Shown here in pieces: positions 32,701 to 40,795 of a DNA stretch of 64,000 nt (positions within the stretch are counted from its first letter, which is position 1; each line of letters begins with the position of its first letter). The position numbers were made by a program, and so were the translations under genes. The stretch is from assembly GCF_001612745.1 (NCBI RefSeq), contig NZ_BDBA01000059.1, forward strand, positions 1 through 64,000. Reading direction: 5' to 3'. The notes under the pieces were generated by a model. That model had not been told where the DNA came from, made no database searches, and saw only the letters and a list, made by a program, of their open reading frames with translations. The stretch comes from Nocardia amamiensis NBRC 102102. Its GTDB lineage: Bacteria > Actinomycetota > Actinomycetes > Mycobacteriales > Mycobacteriaceae.

Positions 32701-35700
32701 GTCGGTGAAATCCAACATCGGACACCTAGACGAAGCCGCCGGGGTGATCGGGCTGATCAAGACCGCACTCAGCCTGCACCACCGCCAGATCCCACCCAGC
32801 CTGGGATACCGCGCCCCCAACCCTGCCGCGGACCTTCCCTCGACACCGTTCTACGTCAACACCACCCTGCGCGACTGGCCTGCCGAGCCGGACCGGCCCC
32901 GCCGCGCCGGGGTGAGTTCCTTCGGCATGGGCGGCACCAACGCTCACATGGTCCTCGAACAGGCCCCCGACATCGCCCACCCCGGGAAGCCGGTGCCTGA
33001 CCGATCGGTGCAGGTCCTGCCGATCTCGGCACACAACCCGGCCGCGCTGCGCGAACTGGTCTCGGGCTACAGCCGACTGCTGCACGACGCACCGGATCGC
33101 TTCGCCGAGGTCTGCTACACCGCCGCCGCGCGCCGCCACCACCGCTGTCGCGCCGCGATCGCCGCCACCGACGCCGCAGCGGCCCGCGACCAGCTGGACC
33201 AGATGCTCACCACCGCAGACCTCGGTGAGGACGCAGGAACACCGGTGGGGCCGCTGGTGTGGCTGTGCACCGGGTACGGCTCGCAATACCCGCAGATGGG
33301 CCGCGCCCTCTACGAGGCCGAACCGGTGTTCCGGGAGGCCTTCGGCGAGTGCGCGAGCATCGTCGCCGCCCAGAATGGTGCGTCGCTGACCGACCTGCTC
33401 TACGGGCACACCCCGGTCGCACGATTGTCGGACCCGACCACGGCGCATCCGGCGATCTTCGCGCTCGGTTACGCCACGGCCGCGCTGTGGCGGTCCTGGG
33501 GTGTGCACCCGGACCTGCTGATTGGGCACAGCCTCGGGGAATACCTCGCCGCCACCTTGGCCGGTGTGTTGTCGACCTCGGATGCGCTGGCGCTGGTGAC
33601 CGCCCGCGCCGAGCTGGTCGAAACCCTCACCCCGCCAGGGAAAATGGTGCAGCTGGCCACCGACACGGCCACCGCAGAAGCCCTCGTCGCCCGGTGGGCC
33701 GACACCGTCGCGGTCGCTGCCATCAACGGCCCCGAAGCCGTCGTGGTCTCCGGCGCAACGCCGGACATCGACCGGCTCGTCACCGAGTGCGGCCGCCGCG
33801 GCATCGCGACCCGGACCCTGCCGGTCTCGCGCGCCCTGCACTCCCCGCTGATGGCCCCCGCCGCGGCCGAACTACGGCGCGTCGCCGAATCGCTGACCTA
33901 CCACCGCGCTCACGTCGACCTGATCGCCGCCAGCACCGGCGCGCCGGCCCGCGACTCGGATTTCGGGCCCGACTATTGGGTGGCGCACCTGAGCACACCG
34001 GTCCGGTTCGCCGACGCGCTCACCACCGCGGACCGGGCCGGGGCCGCCACTTTCCTCGAAATCGGCGCCACTCCCGTCCTCACCGCGCTGGGCCGCCGCG
34101 TCCTGCCCGGTTCCGGCAGCGCCTGGCTGTCGAGCATGAGCCCACGCGACCCGCTGGCCGCCTACGGTGCGCTCGCCCACCTCTACACCGCCGGCGCTGA
34201 GGTGGCCTGGCCCGCCGTGGCCCCGCGCACCAGTCGCCGAATCCCGGTGCCTGCCTACCCCTTCCAACGACGCAGGCACTGGATCGACCGCCCCGCCGCC
34301 ACCATTCCCGCCAGCGCGAACACTGCCGCTGCCCCCTCGTCATCGGAGACCGACATCGTGAGCTGCCCCCAATTTCTCGATCTGACCTGGGAACCCGCAC
34401 CCGGAACCGACAAGGCCGACACCGCGGGAACCGTCGTCGTCATCGGCCCGCCCGGTGACCTGGCCTCCCGGGTCGTCGACAGTCTGCGCGCGCAGGGACG
34501 CGGATGCGCGCAGCTGCGCACCAACCCCGACCGTCTGCCCACCGCCCGGGAGCTGGCCAGCGAACTCGGCCGCCTGTCCACCCCCGGAACCCGCCTGCAC
34601 CTCATCCTCGCCGACACCACGCGCACCAGCGGCGACGACCCCACCGACGCCCTGGCCCGGGTCATCGACACCGCACGCGCCATCGTGACCGTCACCGGCA
34701 CCACGACGGTGACCGGGCTGTGGCTGCTGTGCGCCGAGGGCGATGTACGCGCCACCGCCCTGGCCGCCCTGGCACGCACCATCACCGCCGAACACCCCGA
34801 ACTCACCTGTGCCGCGGTCACGGTGCCATCGGCACCGACCCCGGCGGAGATGAACGCGCTGATCTCGTGCCTGCACCGGCACAGCGCCGGTGAAGCCTGG
34901 ACGATCCGGGCGGGCCGTCTGCTGCGCGCTCGCCTGACCACCCGCCGAGGCGACGACGGCGAGCTCGTCGACGCGCTCCCGGTCCGCGCCGAGGGCACCT
35001 ACCTGATCACCGGCGGCACCGGCGCGCTCGGACTGCACGTGGCGTTGCTGATCGCCCGCCGCCATCCCGCCCGGATCGTGCTGGTTTCGCGCAGCGGCCA
35101 TCCCGCCGACGCCACGGTGTGGAAACAGCTGCTGTCCACCGGCACCGAGATCGAGGTGGTGCGCGGCGACGTCGCCGACGCGCACCTGCTCGCCGGTCTC
35201 ATCGACCGCCTCGGAACCGGGTTGCGTGGGATCGTGCACTGCGCGGGAGTCCTCGACGATGCGATCCTGGCCCGCCAGACCCGCCAGCGCATCGCCGCGG
35301 TGCTCGCGGGCAAGGTCGGCGGAGCGTGGCTGCTGCACGAACTGACCCGGGAACTGCCGCTGGAGTTCTTCGTGCTGTTCTCCTCGCTCGCCGCGACCAT
35401 CGGCTACCCCGGCCAAGCCACCTACGCCGCCGCCAACGGTGCCCTGTGCGACCTGGCGCGCCACCGCCACGACCACGGTCTGCCCGCTCTCGCGGTGAGC
35501 TGGGGCAGCTGGGCCGGGCGAGGGATGACCGGCCGGCTCGACACCCGACTGCGCGAGCGCATCCGCGACGAGGGCGAAGCGCTGCTCGACCCCGCCGCCG
35601 CGGCCGCCGCGCTGACCGCGATGCCGGGCACTGGCCCCCACGTCGCGATCGCGGCCGTGGACTGGGACCGCTTCGCCGCCACCCGCACCTACCCGACCCC

Positions 35701-38700
35701 CGTCCTGGCCGCACTCACCCACCTCGCCAGCCCAGCCACCCCGGCCTCCACGCCGCCTGCGCCCGTCGCCGCGGCTACGCCCGAAACCGATGTGGCACAG
35801 GCGATTACGCGAACCGTCGCCGAACTTCTGGGCGTCAGCCCGGCCGAGGTCGACCCCCACCGCGGGTTCACAGCGCTCGGGATCGACTCGTTGAGCGCGC
35901 TGGACCTGCGCACGACATTGCAGCACCACTACCGCGTCACGCTCCCGGCGACGGTGGCCTTTGACCACCCGAACGTCGCCGCCCTCACCGAGCACCTGAC
36001 CGGCCTGCTGGCCACAACCCGGCCGGCCCCGGTCCCGGCACCCACCACCACGCCGACCGCACCCGGCACCGGCACGGGCCCGGAATCCGGAGAAGACGCC
36101 GAGATCGGCGACCGGGTGGCGGTGATCGGGATGGCGCTGCGGTTCCCCGGCGCCGACACCGTCGCCGGATTCTGGGAGCAGTTGTGCGCCGGTACCGACG
36201 TGCTGGCCCCGATTCCGGGCGACCGCTGGGACATCGACGCCTACTACGACCCGTCCCCGGCCGCGCCCGGCAAGATGACCGTGCGCCACGCGGCCACCCT
36301 CGCCGACATCGACAGCTTCGACGCCGCGTTCTTCGGGATCTCCCCGGCCGAAGTCGCCCGGATGGACCCTCGGCACCGGATGCTGGCCGAGACGACGTGG
36401 CATGCGATCGAGGACGCCGGGATCGACCCGACCACGTTGCGCGGCAGCGACACCGGTGTCTTCGTGGGTGCCGACGAATTCCTCAACGATCACCTGCGCC
36501 GCTTGGACCCCGCCGATCTGGGCACCGACCCGCACGTGGCCACCGGCGCCACGCTGAGCATGGCCGCGGGCCGCCTGTCGCACCTGCTGGGCTGCCACGG
36601 CCCGAGCATGGTGCTGGCCACCGCGTGCTCCTCGAGCCTGGTCGCCGTCCACACCGCGATCAGCGCGATCCGGCGCGGCGAATGCGACACCGCGATCGTC
36701 GCCGCCGCCAAACTGCTGATCGACCCCGTCGAAACCGTCCAAATGTGCAAGACCGGCGCGCTGGCGCGCGACGGGCGGTCCAAGGTGTTCTCCGCGGCCG
36801 CCGACGGGTTCGGCCGCGGCGAAGGCGTCGCCGCGGTGATCCTCAAACGCCTCGACGCCGCACTCACCGACGGCGACCCGATCCACGCTGTGCTGCGCGG
36901 CTCGGCGATCAACCACGACGGCCCCAGCTCCGGGCTGACCGTGCCCAACCCCCACGCCCAGACCGCGGTCATCGACAAGGCGATGCGCGACGCCGGGGTG
37001 AGCCCCGACCAGGTGAGCTACCTCGAAACCCACGGCACAGGAACACAACTCGGTGACCCGATCGAACTCGGCGCGCTGTCCACCGTGTTCGCGGGGCGCA
37101 CCACGCCGCTGCTCATCGGGTCGGTCAAAGCCAACATTGGCCACCTCGAGGAAGCCGCCGGGCTGGCCGGGCTGATCAAGACCGTCCTCGCCTTGCGCAC
37201 CCGGACCATCCCCGCGCAGCCGCACTGCGAACCGCTCAACACCAACCTCGACTGGGACACCCTGCCGGTGCAGGTGCCCCGCGCCCTCACCTCGTGGCCG
37301 CCCGCCGCCCCGCTCATCGCGGGCGTCTCCGCGTTCGGCATGTCCGGCACCAACGCCCACGTCATCATCGAAGCCGCACCCGCACGCCGAACATCACGTA
37401 GTACAGGGGAATTCGTGTTCCCGGTCTCGGCGCGTGACGACGCCGACCTGCGCGCGGCCGTGGCCGGGCTGGCGGGCGCGCTGTCGGTCGACCTCGACCC
37501 CGCCGAGCTGGCCTACACGCTGCAAACCGGACGCCACCACTACCCGTGCAGGCTCGCCGCCATCGCCTGCTCCTCCACCGAACTGGCCACCCTGCTCGCA
37601 GGGGTGCTCGACGGCACCTACACCGGTGCCGACGTCATCACCAGCAGCAGCGCTGCGGGCCCACTGTCGGCGGCCGCCGGGCCCGCGCACCGCGCCGCGA
37701 ACGCCTGGTGCGCCGGCCAGCAGGTCGACTGGGCCGCCTTCTACGACACCACCCCGGCACGGATTCCCCTGCCGGGCTACCCGTTCCGCCGCACCACCGT
37801 CGCCGCGCCCACCACCGCACCCCGCCCAGCCCCTGTGCTCGTGCCCGCCGACGATCAGCCGCCACGCCCGGTCTGCGACGCTGGCAATGCGGATGTGGCC
37901 CGCCAGATCCATGCCCGGGTCGCGGACCTGCTCGGCTACGCCCCCGACGACCTGGACCCGGACAGTGAGCTGGCCGGCCTGGGCGCGGACTCGATGACCT
38001 ACACCCGCATCGGGCACTACCTGCTCGACACGCACGCCGTCACGGTCAGCTTCGACGAACTGTTCGATCGGGCCGTCACCGTCAACGCACTGATCGAGAT
38101 GGTCACCGCCGCGGCAGGTCCGCGCGAACCGCACACCCCGACCACACCCGCGCCACCCACACCCATGACCCCGCCCGCCGCGACCGGCGTGCAGGGACCG
38201 GCGTCGCTGGGCAGCGCCACCGAGGCGGCCACCGAGGACCTGTCGAGCGCGCAGCAGCGGTTCGTGGCCGGGTTCGTCGCCGACTACGCCGCCCGCACCG
38301 CGACCTCCAAACACGCGGCCGCGCAGTCGATGCCGGTGCTGGCCAACTGCCGCGCGGGCAGTTTCGTGCCCGCCCTCAAGGAGATGACCTACCCGATCGT
38401 GGCCGCCCGCTCCGACGGTGCCCGGTTCGTCGACCTCGACGGCAACGAATACCTCGACATCTCCATGGGATACGGGGTGCACCTGTTCGGCTACAACCCG
38501 CCAGCGCTCACCGCCGCGCTGCGCGATCAACTCGACCACGGCATCCACATCGGCCCGCAAACCGAAGCCGCCGCACGGGTCGCCGCGCAGCTGTGCCGGC
38601 TCACCGGCACCGAACGGGCCGTGTTCTGCAACTCCGGCACCGAGGCGGTCAACGCCGCGCTGCGCTTCGCCCGCGCCGCGACCGGGCGCACCCGCTTCGT

Positions 38701-40795
38701 CATGTTCGCAGGCTCCTACCACGGCTGGTCCGACACCACCTTGGCCCTGCCCGCCGGAACCTCGAGGTCGCTGCCCATCTCACGCGGGATCGGCGACGGC
38801 GCGATGGGCGATGTGATCGTGCTCGACTACGGCAGCGAGGAATCGTTGCAGGTGATCGCCGAACTGGGGCCGAGTCTGGCCGCGGTGCTGGTCGAACCGG
38901 TACAAAGCCGCCGCCCCGACCTCGCCCCCACCGAATACCTGCACCAGCTGCGCGAACTCACCCGCGCAACCGGTACCGCGCTGATCTTCGACGAGATCAT
39001 CACCGGGTTCCGGGTCGGGCCGCGCGGCGCCCAGGGCTGGTCGGGCGTGGACGCCGACCTGGTCACCTACGGCAAGATCCTCGGCGGCGGCCTGCCGATC
39101 GGCGCCGTGGCCGGATCGGCCCGCTTCCTCGACACCGTCGACGGCGGCGCGTTCACCTACGGCGACACCGTCTCCGCCCCGACGACCCCGACGACGTTCT
39201 TCGGCGGCACCTTCAACAAGAACCCGATGACGATGGCCGCCGCCGCGGCCGTGCTCGACATACTCGAACACGAGAGTCCCCACATCCAGCACCACCTCGA
39301 ACGCAAGGTCGCCTGGCTGGCCGAGGAATTCAACCGGTTCTGCCGCGCCGAGGGTTTCGCGATGAAGATCGTGGCGTTCTCCTCGCTGTTCCGGTTCATC
39401 CCCGACCACGACTACCGGCTGCACCGCAGTCCCCTGGCGCACGAGTTGTTCTTCGCCATGATGGCCCACCACGGCATCTACATCCTGGAAACCCGCGTGT
39501 GCTTCCTGTCCACCGCCCACACCGACGACGACCTCACCCACATCCTCGACGTGGCCACACAGTGCCTGACCACCCTGCGCGAGCACGGATTCTTCCCCGC
39601 CGGACCCCAGAACACCACCGCACCGGCACCCGCCGCCCCGCCGGCGGTCTCGCTGCCCGGCCGAGCGGCGCAGGGCAGCAGCGGCAGCGTGCTGGTAACC
39701 GGGGCCACCGGGTTCCTCGGCACCCAGCTGGTCCGCCGACTTCTCGACACCACCGGTAGCGAGATCACCTGCCTGGTGCGCGCCGATGACGACGAGCACG
39801 CCCAACGACGAATGCACGACGCGCTCACCCACGCCGGGGTGAACACCGACGCGCACCGGCGGGTCACGGCCGTGGCCGCCGACCTCACCCGCCCCTCGCT
39901 CGGGCTCGACCCGCACCGCTGGAGCCAGCTCGGCGAAGCCGACGACATCTTCCACTGCGCGGCCTTCGTGCACTCGCTGCACCCCTACGACCGGCTCGCG
40001 CCCACCAACGTCACCGGTACCGGCGAACTGATCGCCCTCGCCTGCGCCCGCCAGCCCTCCCGCCTGCACCACATCTCCACCGACGCGGTCTTCGACGCCT
40101 ACGGCTACCACCGCTACCGCAGCATCGCCGAAGACCTGCCCCTGGCTCACCGCGACAGCCTCTACGGCGGCGGCTACGCCGAAACCAAATGGGACGCAGA
40201 AGCGTTGGTCACCGACGCGCGCGGGCGCGGGCTGGGCGCGGCGATCTACCGGCCTGGCGCGCTGCTGGGCGCCACCGACGGCGACGCCGGACAAGTCGAC
40301 GACTTCACGCTCCGGTTCCTGCGCGGCATCATCACCCTGGGCCTGTGCCCCGACATCGAGGCCACCATCGACCTGGTGCCGGTGGACTACGCGGCCGCGC
40401 TGATCGTCGCCGCATCACGCACTGAATCGGCCGCGCGCACCTTCCATCTCACCCACCCCGACCCGATCACCTACACCGAGTTGATCGAGCTCGTGCGCGC
40501 CCACGGCCACCCGGTGCGCACCGTCGCCCTGCCCGAGTTCGAGGCCATCCTGACCGGGCTGCGCCACGAACACAACAACGCGCTCTACCCCCTGGTGCCG
40601 CTGCTCACCGGCAGCGATCCCTACCTGCGCCCCGCGCGTCTGGCCGTGGACAACAGCGCCGCGATCGCGGCCGCCCACCACATTCACTGCCCGCCCCTGC
40701 GCGAGCTGATCCCGCTGTATCTGTCACGGCTGGCCCACCAAGACCTGCTGCCCGCACCGAACCCACGCACCCACGAATTGACGGTGACCCGATGA
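29735..40795 (+). CDS. Hybrid NRPS-PKS, A-PCP-KS-AT-KR-ACP-KS-ACP-AmT-TD, 3686 aa
   Basis: Domains by residue: adenylation 40-545 (YTSGSTGQPKG, FDVAFHE, NHYGSTE, YRMGDLGRD, PSGKLDRN; specificity code read as DVHYIGHDV, unassigned); PCP 555-625 (LGADSLM); KS1 645-1075 (Cys820 in ATCATS, ETHGTA, SNIGHL); AT 1173-1500 (Ser1266 in GHSLGE; ALHSPLM points to malonyl-CoA); KR 1750-1930 (GTGALG, VLDD, catalytic Ser/Tyr; B-type); ACP 2012-2085 (LGIDSL); KS2 2126-2545 (Cys2298); AT-less linker; ACP 2715-2785 (LGADSM); class III aminotransferase 2833-3289 (PLP Lys3114); thioester reductase 3317-3686 (GATGFLG, Tyr3481, Lys3485). There is no condensation, DH, ER or thioesterase domain. An amino acid is loaded, extended by two C2 units, reduced once to a hydroxyl, transaminated at the beta position and released reductively. 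ATG 29735 has AGAAAGG 6-7 nt before it. Confidence 0.9.
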   Translation: MTIPPEPVSAVAGATHTPAPSFDAEQQSRARSRVAYDHRPVAELLAAAVGEHGDAPAVQDGQVVITYRELDERADRLAGHLAAAGARVGDMIGVCVGRSIAQVVAVVAVVKAGCVVVPLDPAYPPDRIAFMLADSGAGIVVTNPGHSDAGELEPVLRQVRSLPVTSDGAVIGPGPAAVAASANVSVAAPVYMIYTSGSTGQPKGTTVSHTAIANLLAWHRRTWLSQPGTRVLLYSPISFDVAFHEIFAGLATGATLVVLDEYTRTNPIALLEFARTHRIQKWYMPFVALQQVAQAATTAAQVPADLVEVIVGGEILRITPPIREFARRTGTVIHNHYGSTECIDVTTHTLSGDPATWPAVAPVGRASVDNMALYLLDDTLTPVEPGGVGEIYCEGDCLALGYHGRAGLTAQRFVANPFGPAGSRLYRMGDLGRDTGGGVIECIGRADNQLKIRGFRVEPGEIEAALAEHPAVAECAVIADRASHGNARLLAYVVPTPGAETADLGAALRRYAAASVPEHLVPAVVHVVAALPLTPSGKLDRNALPALTRAAEDSPARPLTETAATVSRIWCDLLEVDDADPDTAFTDLGADSLMLVHAHQRLEAAFGRTLPATLLFREPTINAVARQLTRPDDDQPTAPTSTPGGDAVAIVGMAARVPGADSLDQFWSNLCAGVESIAPLTSAEVAALPAEQTSDPNFVAVAAQLEGIEDFDAEYFGISPAEAAVTDPQHRLFLETAVEAIADAGLSTDRVAVFAGSAMSTYLVNNVLPALGTDVFLSHRNFDRAADLRIEAGNAGDHLPMRTSHLLGLRGPSINVQATCATSLVAVHLARQALLAGECDAALAGGVTVITPQATGYRWRDGLMVSREGHCRPFDADADGTVFGNGLGVVVLKTLSKALADGDRIYAVVSGSAVTNDGADKPSYTGPSLAAQAEAITAAHRAAGITAADISYVETHGTATRLGDPIEIAALARAFGASTDRAGRWCAIGSVKSNIGHLDEAAGVIGLIKTALSLHHRQIPPSLGYRAPNPAADLPSTPFYVNTTLRDWPAEPDRPRRAGVSSFGMGGTNAHMVLEQAPDIAHPGKPVPDRSVQVLPISAHNPAALRELVSGYSRLLHDAPDRFAEVCYTAAARRHHRCRAAIAATDAAAARDQLDQMLTTADLGEDAGTPVGPLVWLCTGYGSQYPQMGRALYEAEPVFREAFGECASIVAAQNGASLTDLLYGHTPVARLSDPTTAHPAIFALGYATAALWRSWGVHPDLLIGHSLGEYLAATLAGVLSTSDALALVTARAELVETLTPPGKMVQLATDTATAEALVARWADTVAVAAINGPEAVVVSGATPDIDRLVTECGRRGIATRTLPVSRALHSPLMAPAAAELRRVAESLTYHRAHVDLIAASTGAPARDSDFGPDYWVAHLSTPVRFADALTTADRAGAATFLEIGATPVLTALGRRVLPGSGSAWLSSMSPRDPLAAYGALAHLYTAGAEVAWPAVAPRTSRRIPVPAYPFQRRRHWIDRPAATIPASANTAAAPSSSETDIVSCPQFLDLTWEPAPGTDKADTAGTVVVIGPPGDLASRVVDSLRAQGRGCAQLRTNPDRLPTARELASELGRLSTPGTRLHLILADTTRTSGDDPTDALARVIDTARAIVTVTGTTTVTGLWLLCAEGDVRATALAALARTITAEHPELTCAAVTVPSAPTPAEMNALISCLHRHSAGEAWTIRAGRLLRARLTTRRGDDGELVDALPVRAEGTYLITGGTGALGLHVALLIARRHPARIVLVSRSGHPADATVWKQLLSTGTEIEVVRGDVADAHLLAGLIDRLGTGLRGIVHCAGVLDDAILARQTRQRIAAVLAGKVGGAWLLHELTRELPLEFFVLFSSLAATIGYPGQATYAAANGALCDLARHRHDHGLPALAVSWGSWAGRGMTGRLDTRLRERIRDEGEALLDPAAAAAALTAMPGTGPHVAIAAVDWDRFAATRTYPTPVLAALTHLASPATPASTPPAPVAAATPETDVAQAITRTVAELLGVSPAEVDPHRGFTALGIDSLSALDLRTTLQHHYRVTLPATVAFDHPNVAALTEHLTGLLATTRPAPVPAPTTTPTAPGTGTGPESGEDAEIGDRVAVIGMALRFPGADTVAGFWEQLCAGTDVLAPIPGDRWDIDAYYDPSPAAPGKMTVRHAATLADIDSFDAAFFGISPAEVARMDPRHRMLAETTWHAIEDAGIDPTTLRGSDTGVFVGADEFLNDHLRRLDPADLGTDPHVATGATLSMAAGRLSHLLGCHGPSMVLATACSSSLVAVHTAISAIRRGECDTAIVAAAKLLIDPVETVQMCKTGALARDGRSKVFSAAADGFGRGEGVAAVILKRLDAALTDGDPIHAVLRGSAINHDGPSSGLTVPNPHAQTAVIDKAMRDAGVSPDQVSYLETHGTGTQLGDPIELGALSTVFAGRTTPLLIGSVKANIGHLEEAAGLAGLIKTVLALRTRTIPAQPHCEPLNTNLDWDTLPVQVPRALTSWPPAAPLIAGVSAFGMSGTNAHVIIEAAPARRTSRSTGEFVFPVSARDDADLRAAVAGLAGALSVDLDPAELAYTLQTGRHHYPCRLAAIACSSTELATLLAGVLDGTYTGADVITSSSAAGPLSAAAGPAHRAANAWCAGQQVDWAAFYDTTPARIPLPGYPFRRTTVAAPTTAPRPAPVLVPADDQPPRPVCDAGNADVARQIHARVADLLGYAPDDLDPDSELAGLGADSMTYTRIGHYLLDTHAVTVSFDELFDRAVTVNALIEMVTAAAGPREPHTPTTPAPPTPMTPPAATGVQGPASLGSATEAATEDLSSAQQRFVAGFVADYAARTATSKHAAAQSMPVLANCRAGSFVPALKEMTYPIVAARSDGARFVDLDGNEYLDISMGYGVHLFGYNPPALTAALRDQLDHGIHIGPQTEAAARVAAQLCRLTGTERAVFCNSGTEAVNAALRFARAATGRTRFVMFAGSYHGWSDTTLALPAGTSRSLPISRGIGDGAMGDVIVLDYGSEESLQVIAELGPSLAAVLVEPVQSRRPDLAPTEYLHQLRELTRATGTALIFDEIITGFRVGPRGAQGWSGVDADLVTYGKILGGGLPIGAVAGSARFLDTVDGGAFTYGDTVSAPTTPTTFFGGTFNKNPMTMAAAAAVLDILEHESPHIQHHLERKVAWLAEEFNRFCRAEGFAMKIVAFSSLFRFIPDHDYRLHRSPLAHELFFAMMAHHGIYILETRVCFLSTAHTDDDLTHILDVATQCLTTLREHGFFPAGPQNTTAPAPAAPPAVSLPGRAAQGSSGSVLVTGATGFLGTQLVRRLLDTTGSEITCLVRADDDEHAQRRMHDALTHAGVNTDAHRRVTAVAADLTRPSLGLDPHRWSQLGEADDIFHCAAFVHSLHPYDRLAPTNVTGTGELIALACARQPSRLHHISTDAVFDAYGYHRYRSIAEDLPLAHRDSLYGGGYAETKWDAEALVTDARGRGLGAAIYRPGALLGATDGDAGQVDDFTLRFLRGIITLGLCPDIEATIDLVPVDYAAALIVAASRTESAARTFHLTHPDPITYTELIELVRAHGHPVRTVALPEFEAILTGLRHEHNNALYPLVPLLTGSDPYLRPARLAVDNSAAIAAAHHIHCPPLRELIPLYLSRLAHQDLLPAPNPRTHELTVTR

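Noticed and set aside
34340-37360. A 1006-codon open frame on the minus strand inside the NRPS-PKS gene
   Set aside because: It is a Gly/Arg/Val-rich shadow of the plus-strand PKS. The plus-strand frame has all catalytic motifs; long antisense frames are expected at this GC content.
36110-38100. Possible second acyltransferase, dehydratase or enoylreductase in the PKS
   Set aside because: No GHSxG after KS2, no HxxxGxxxxP dehydratase motif and no enoylreductase NADPH motif were found in the translation.
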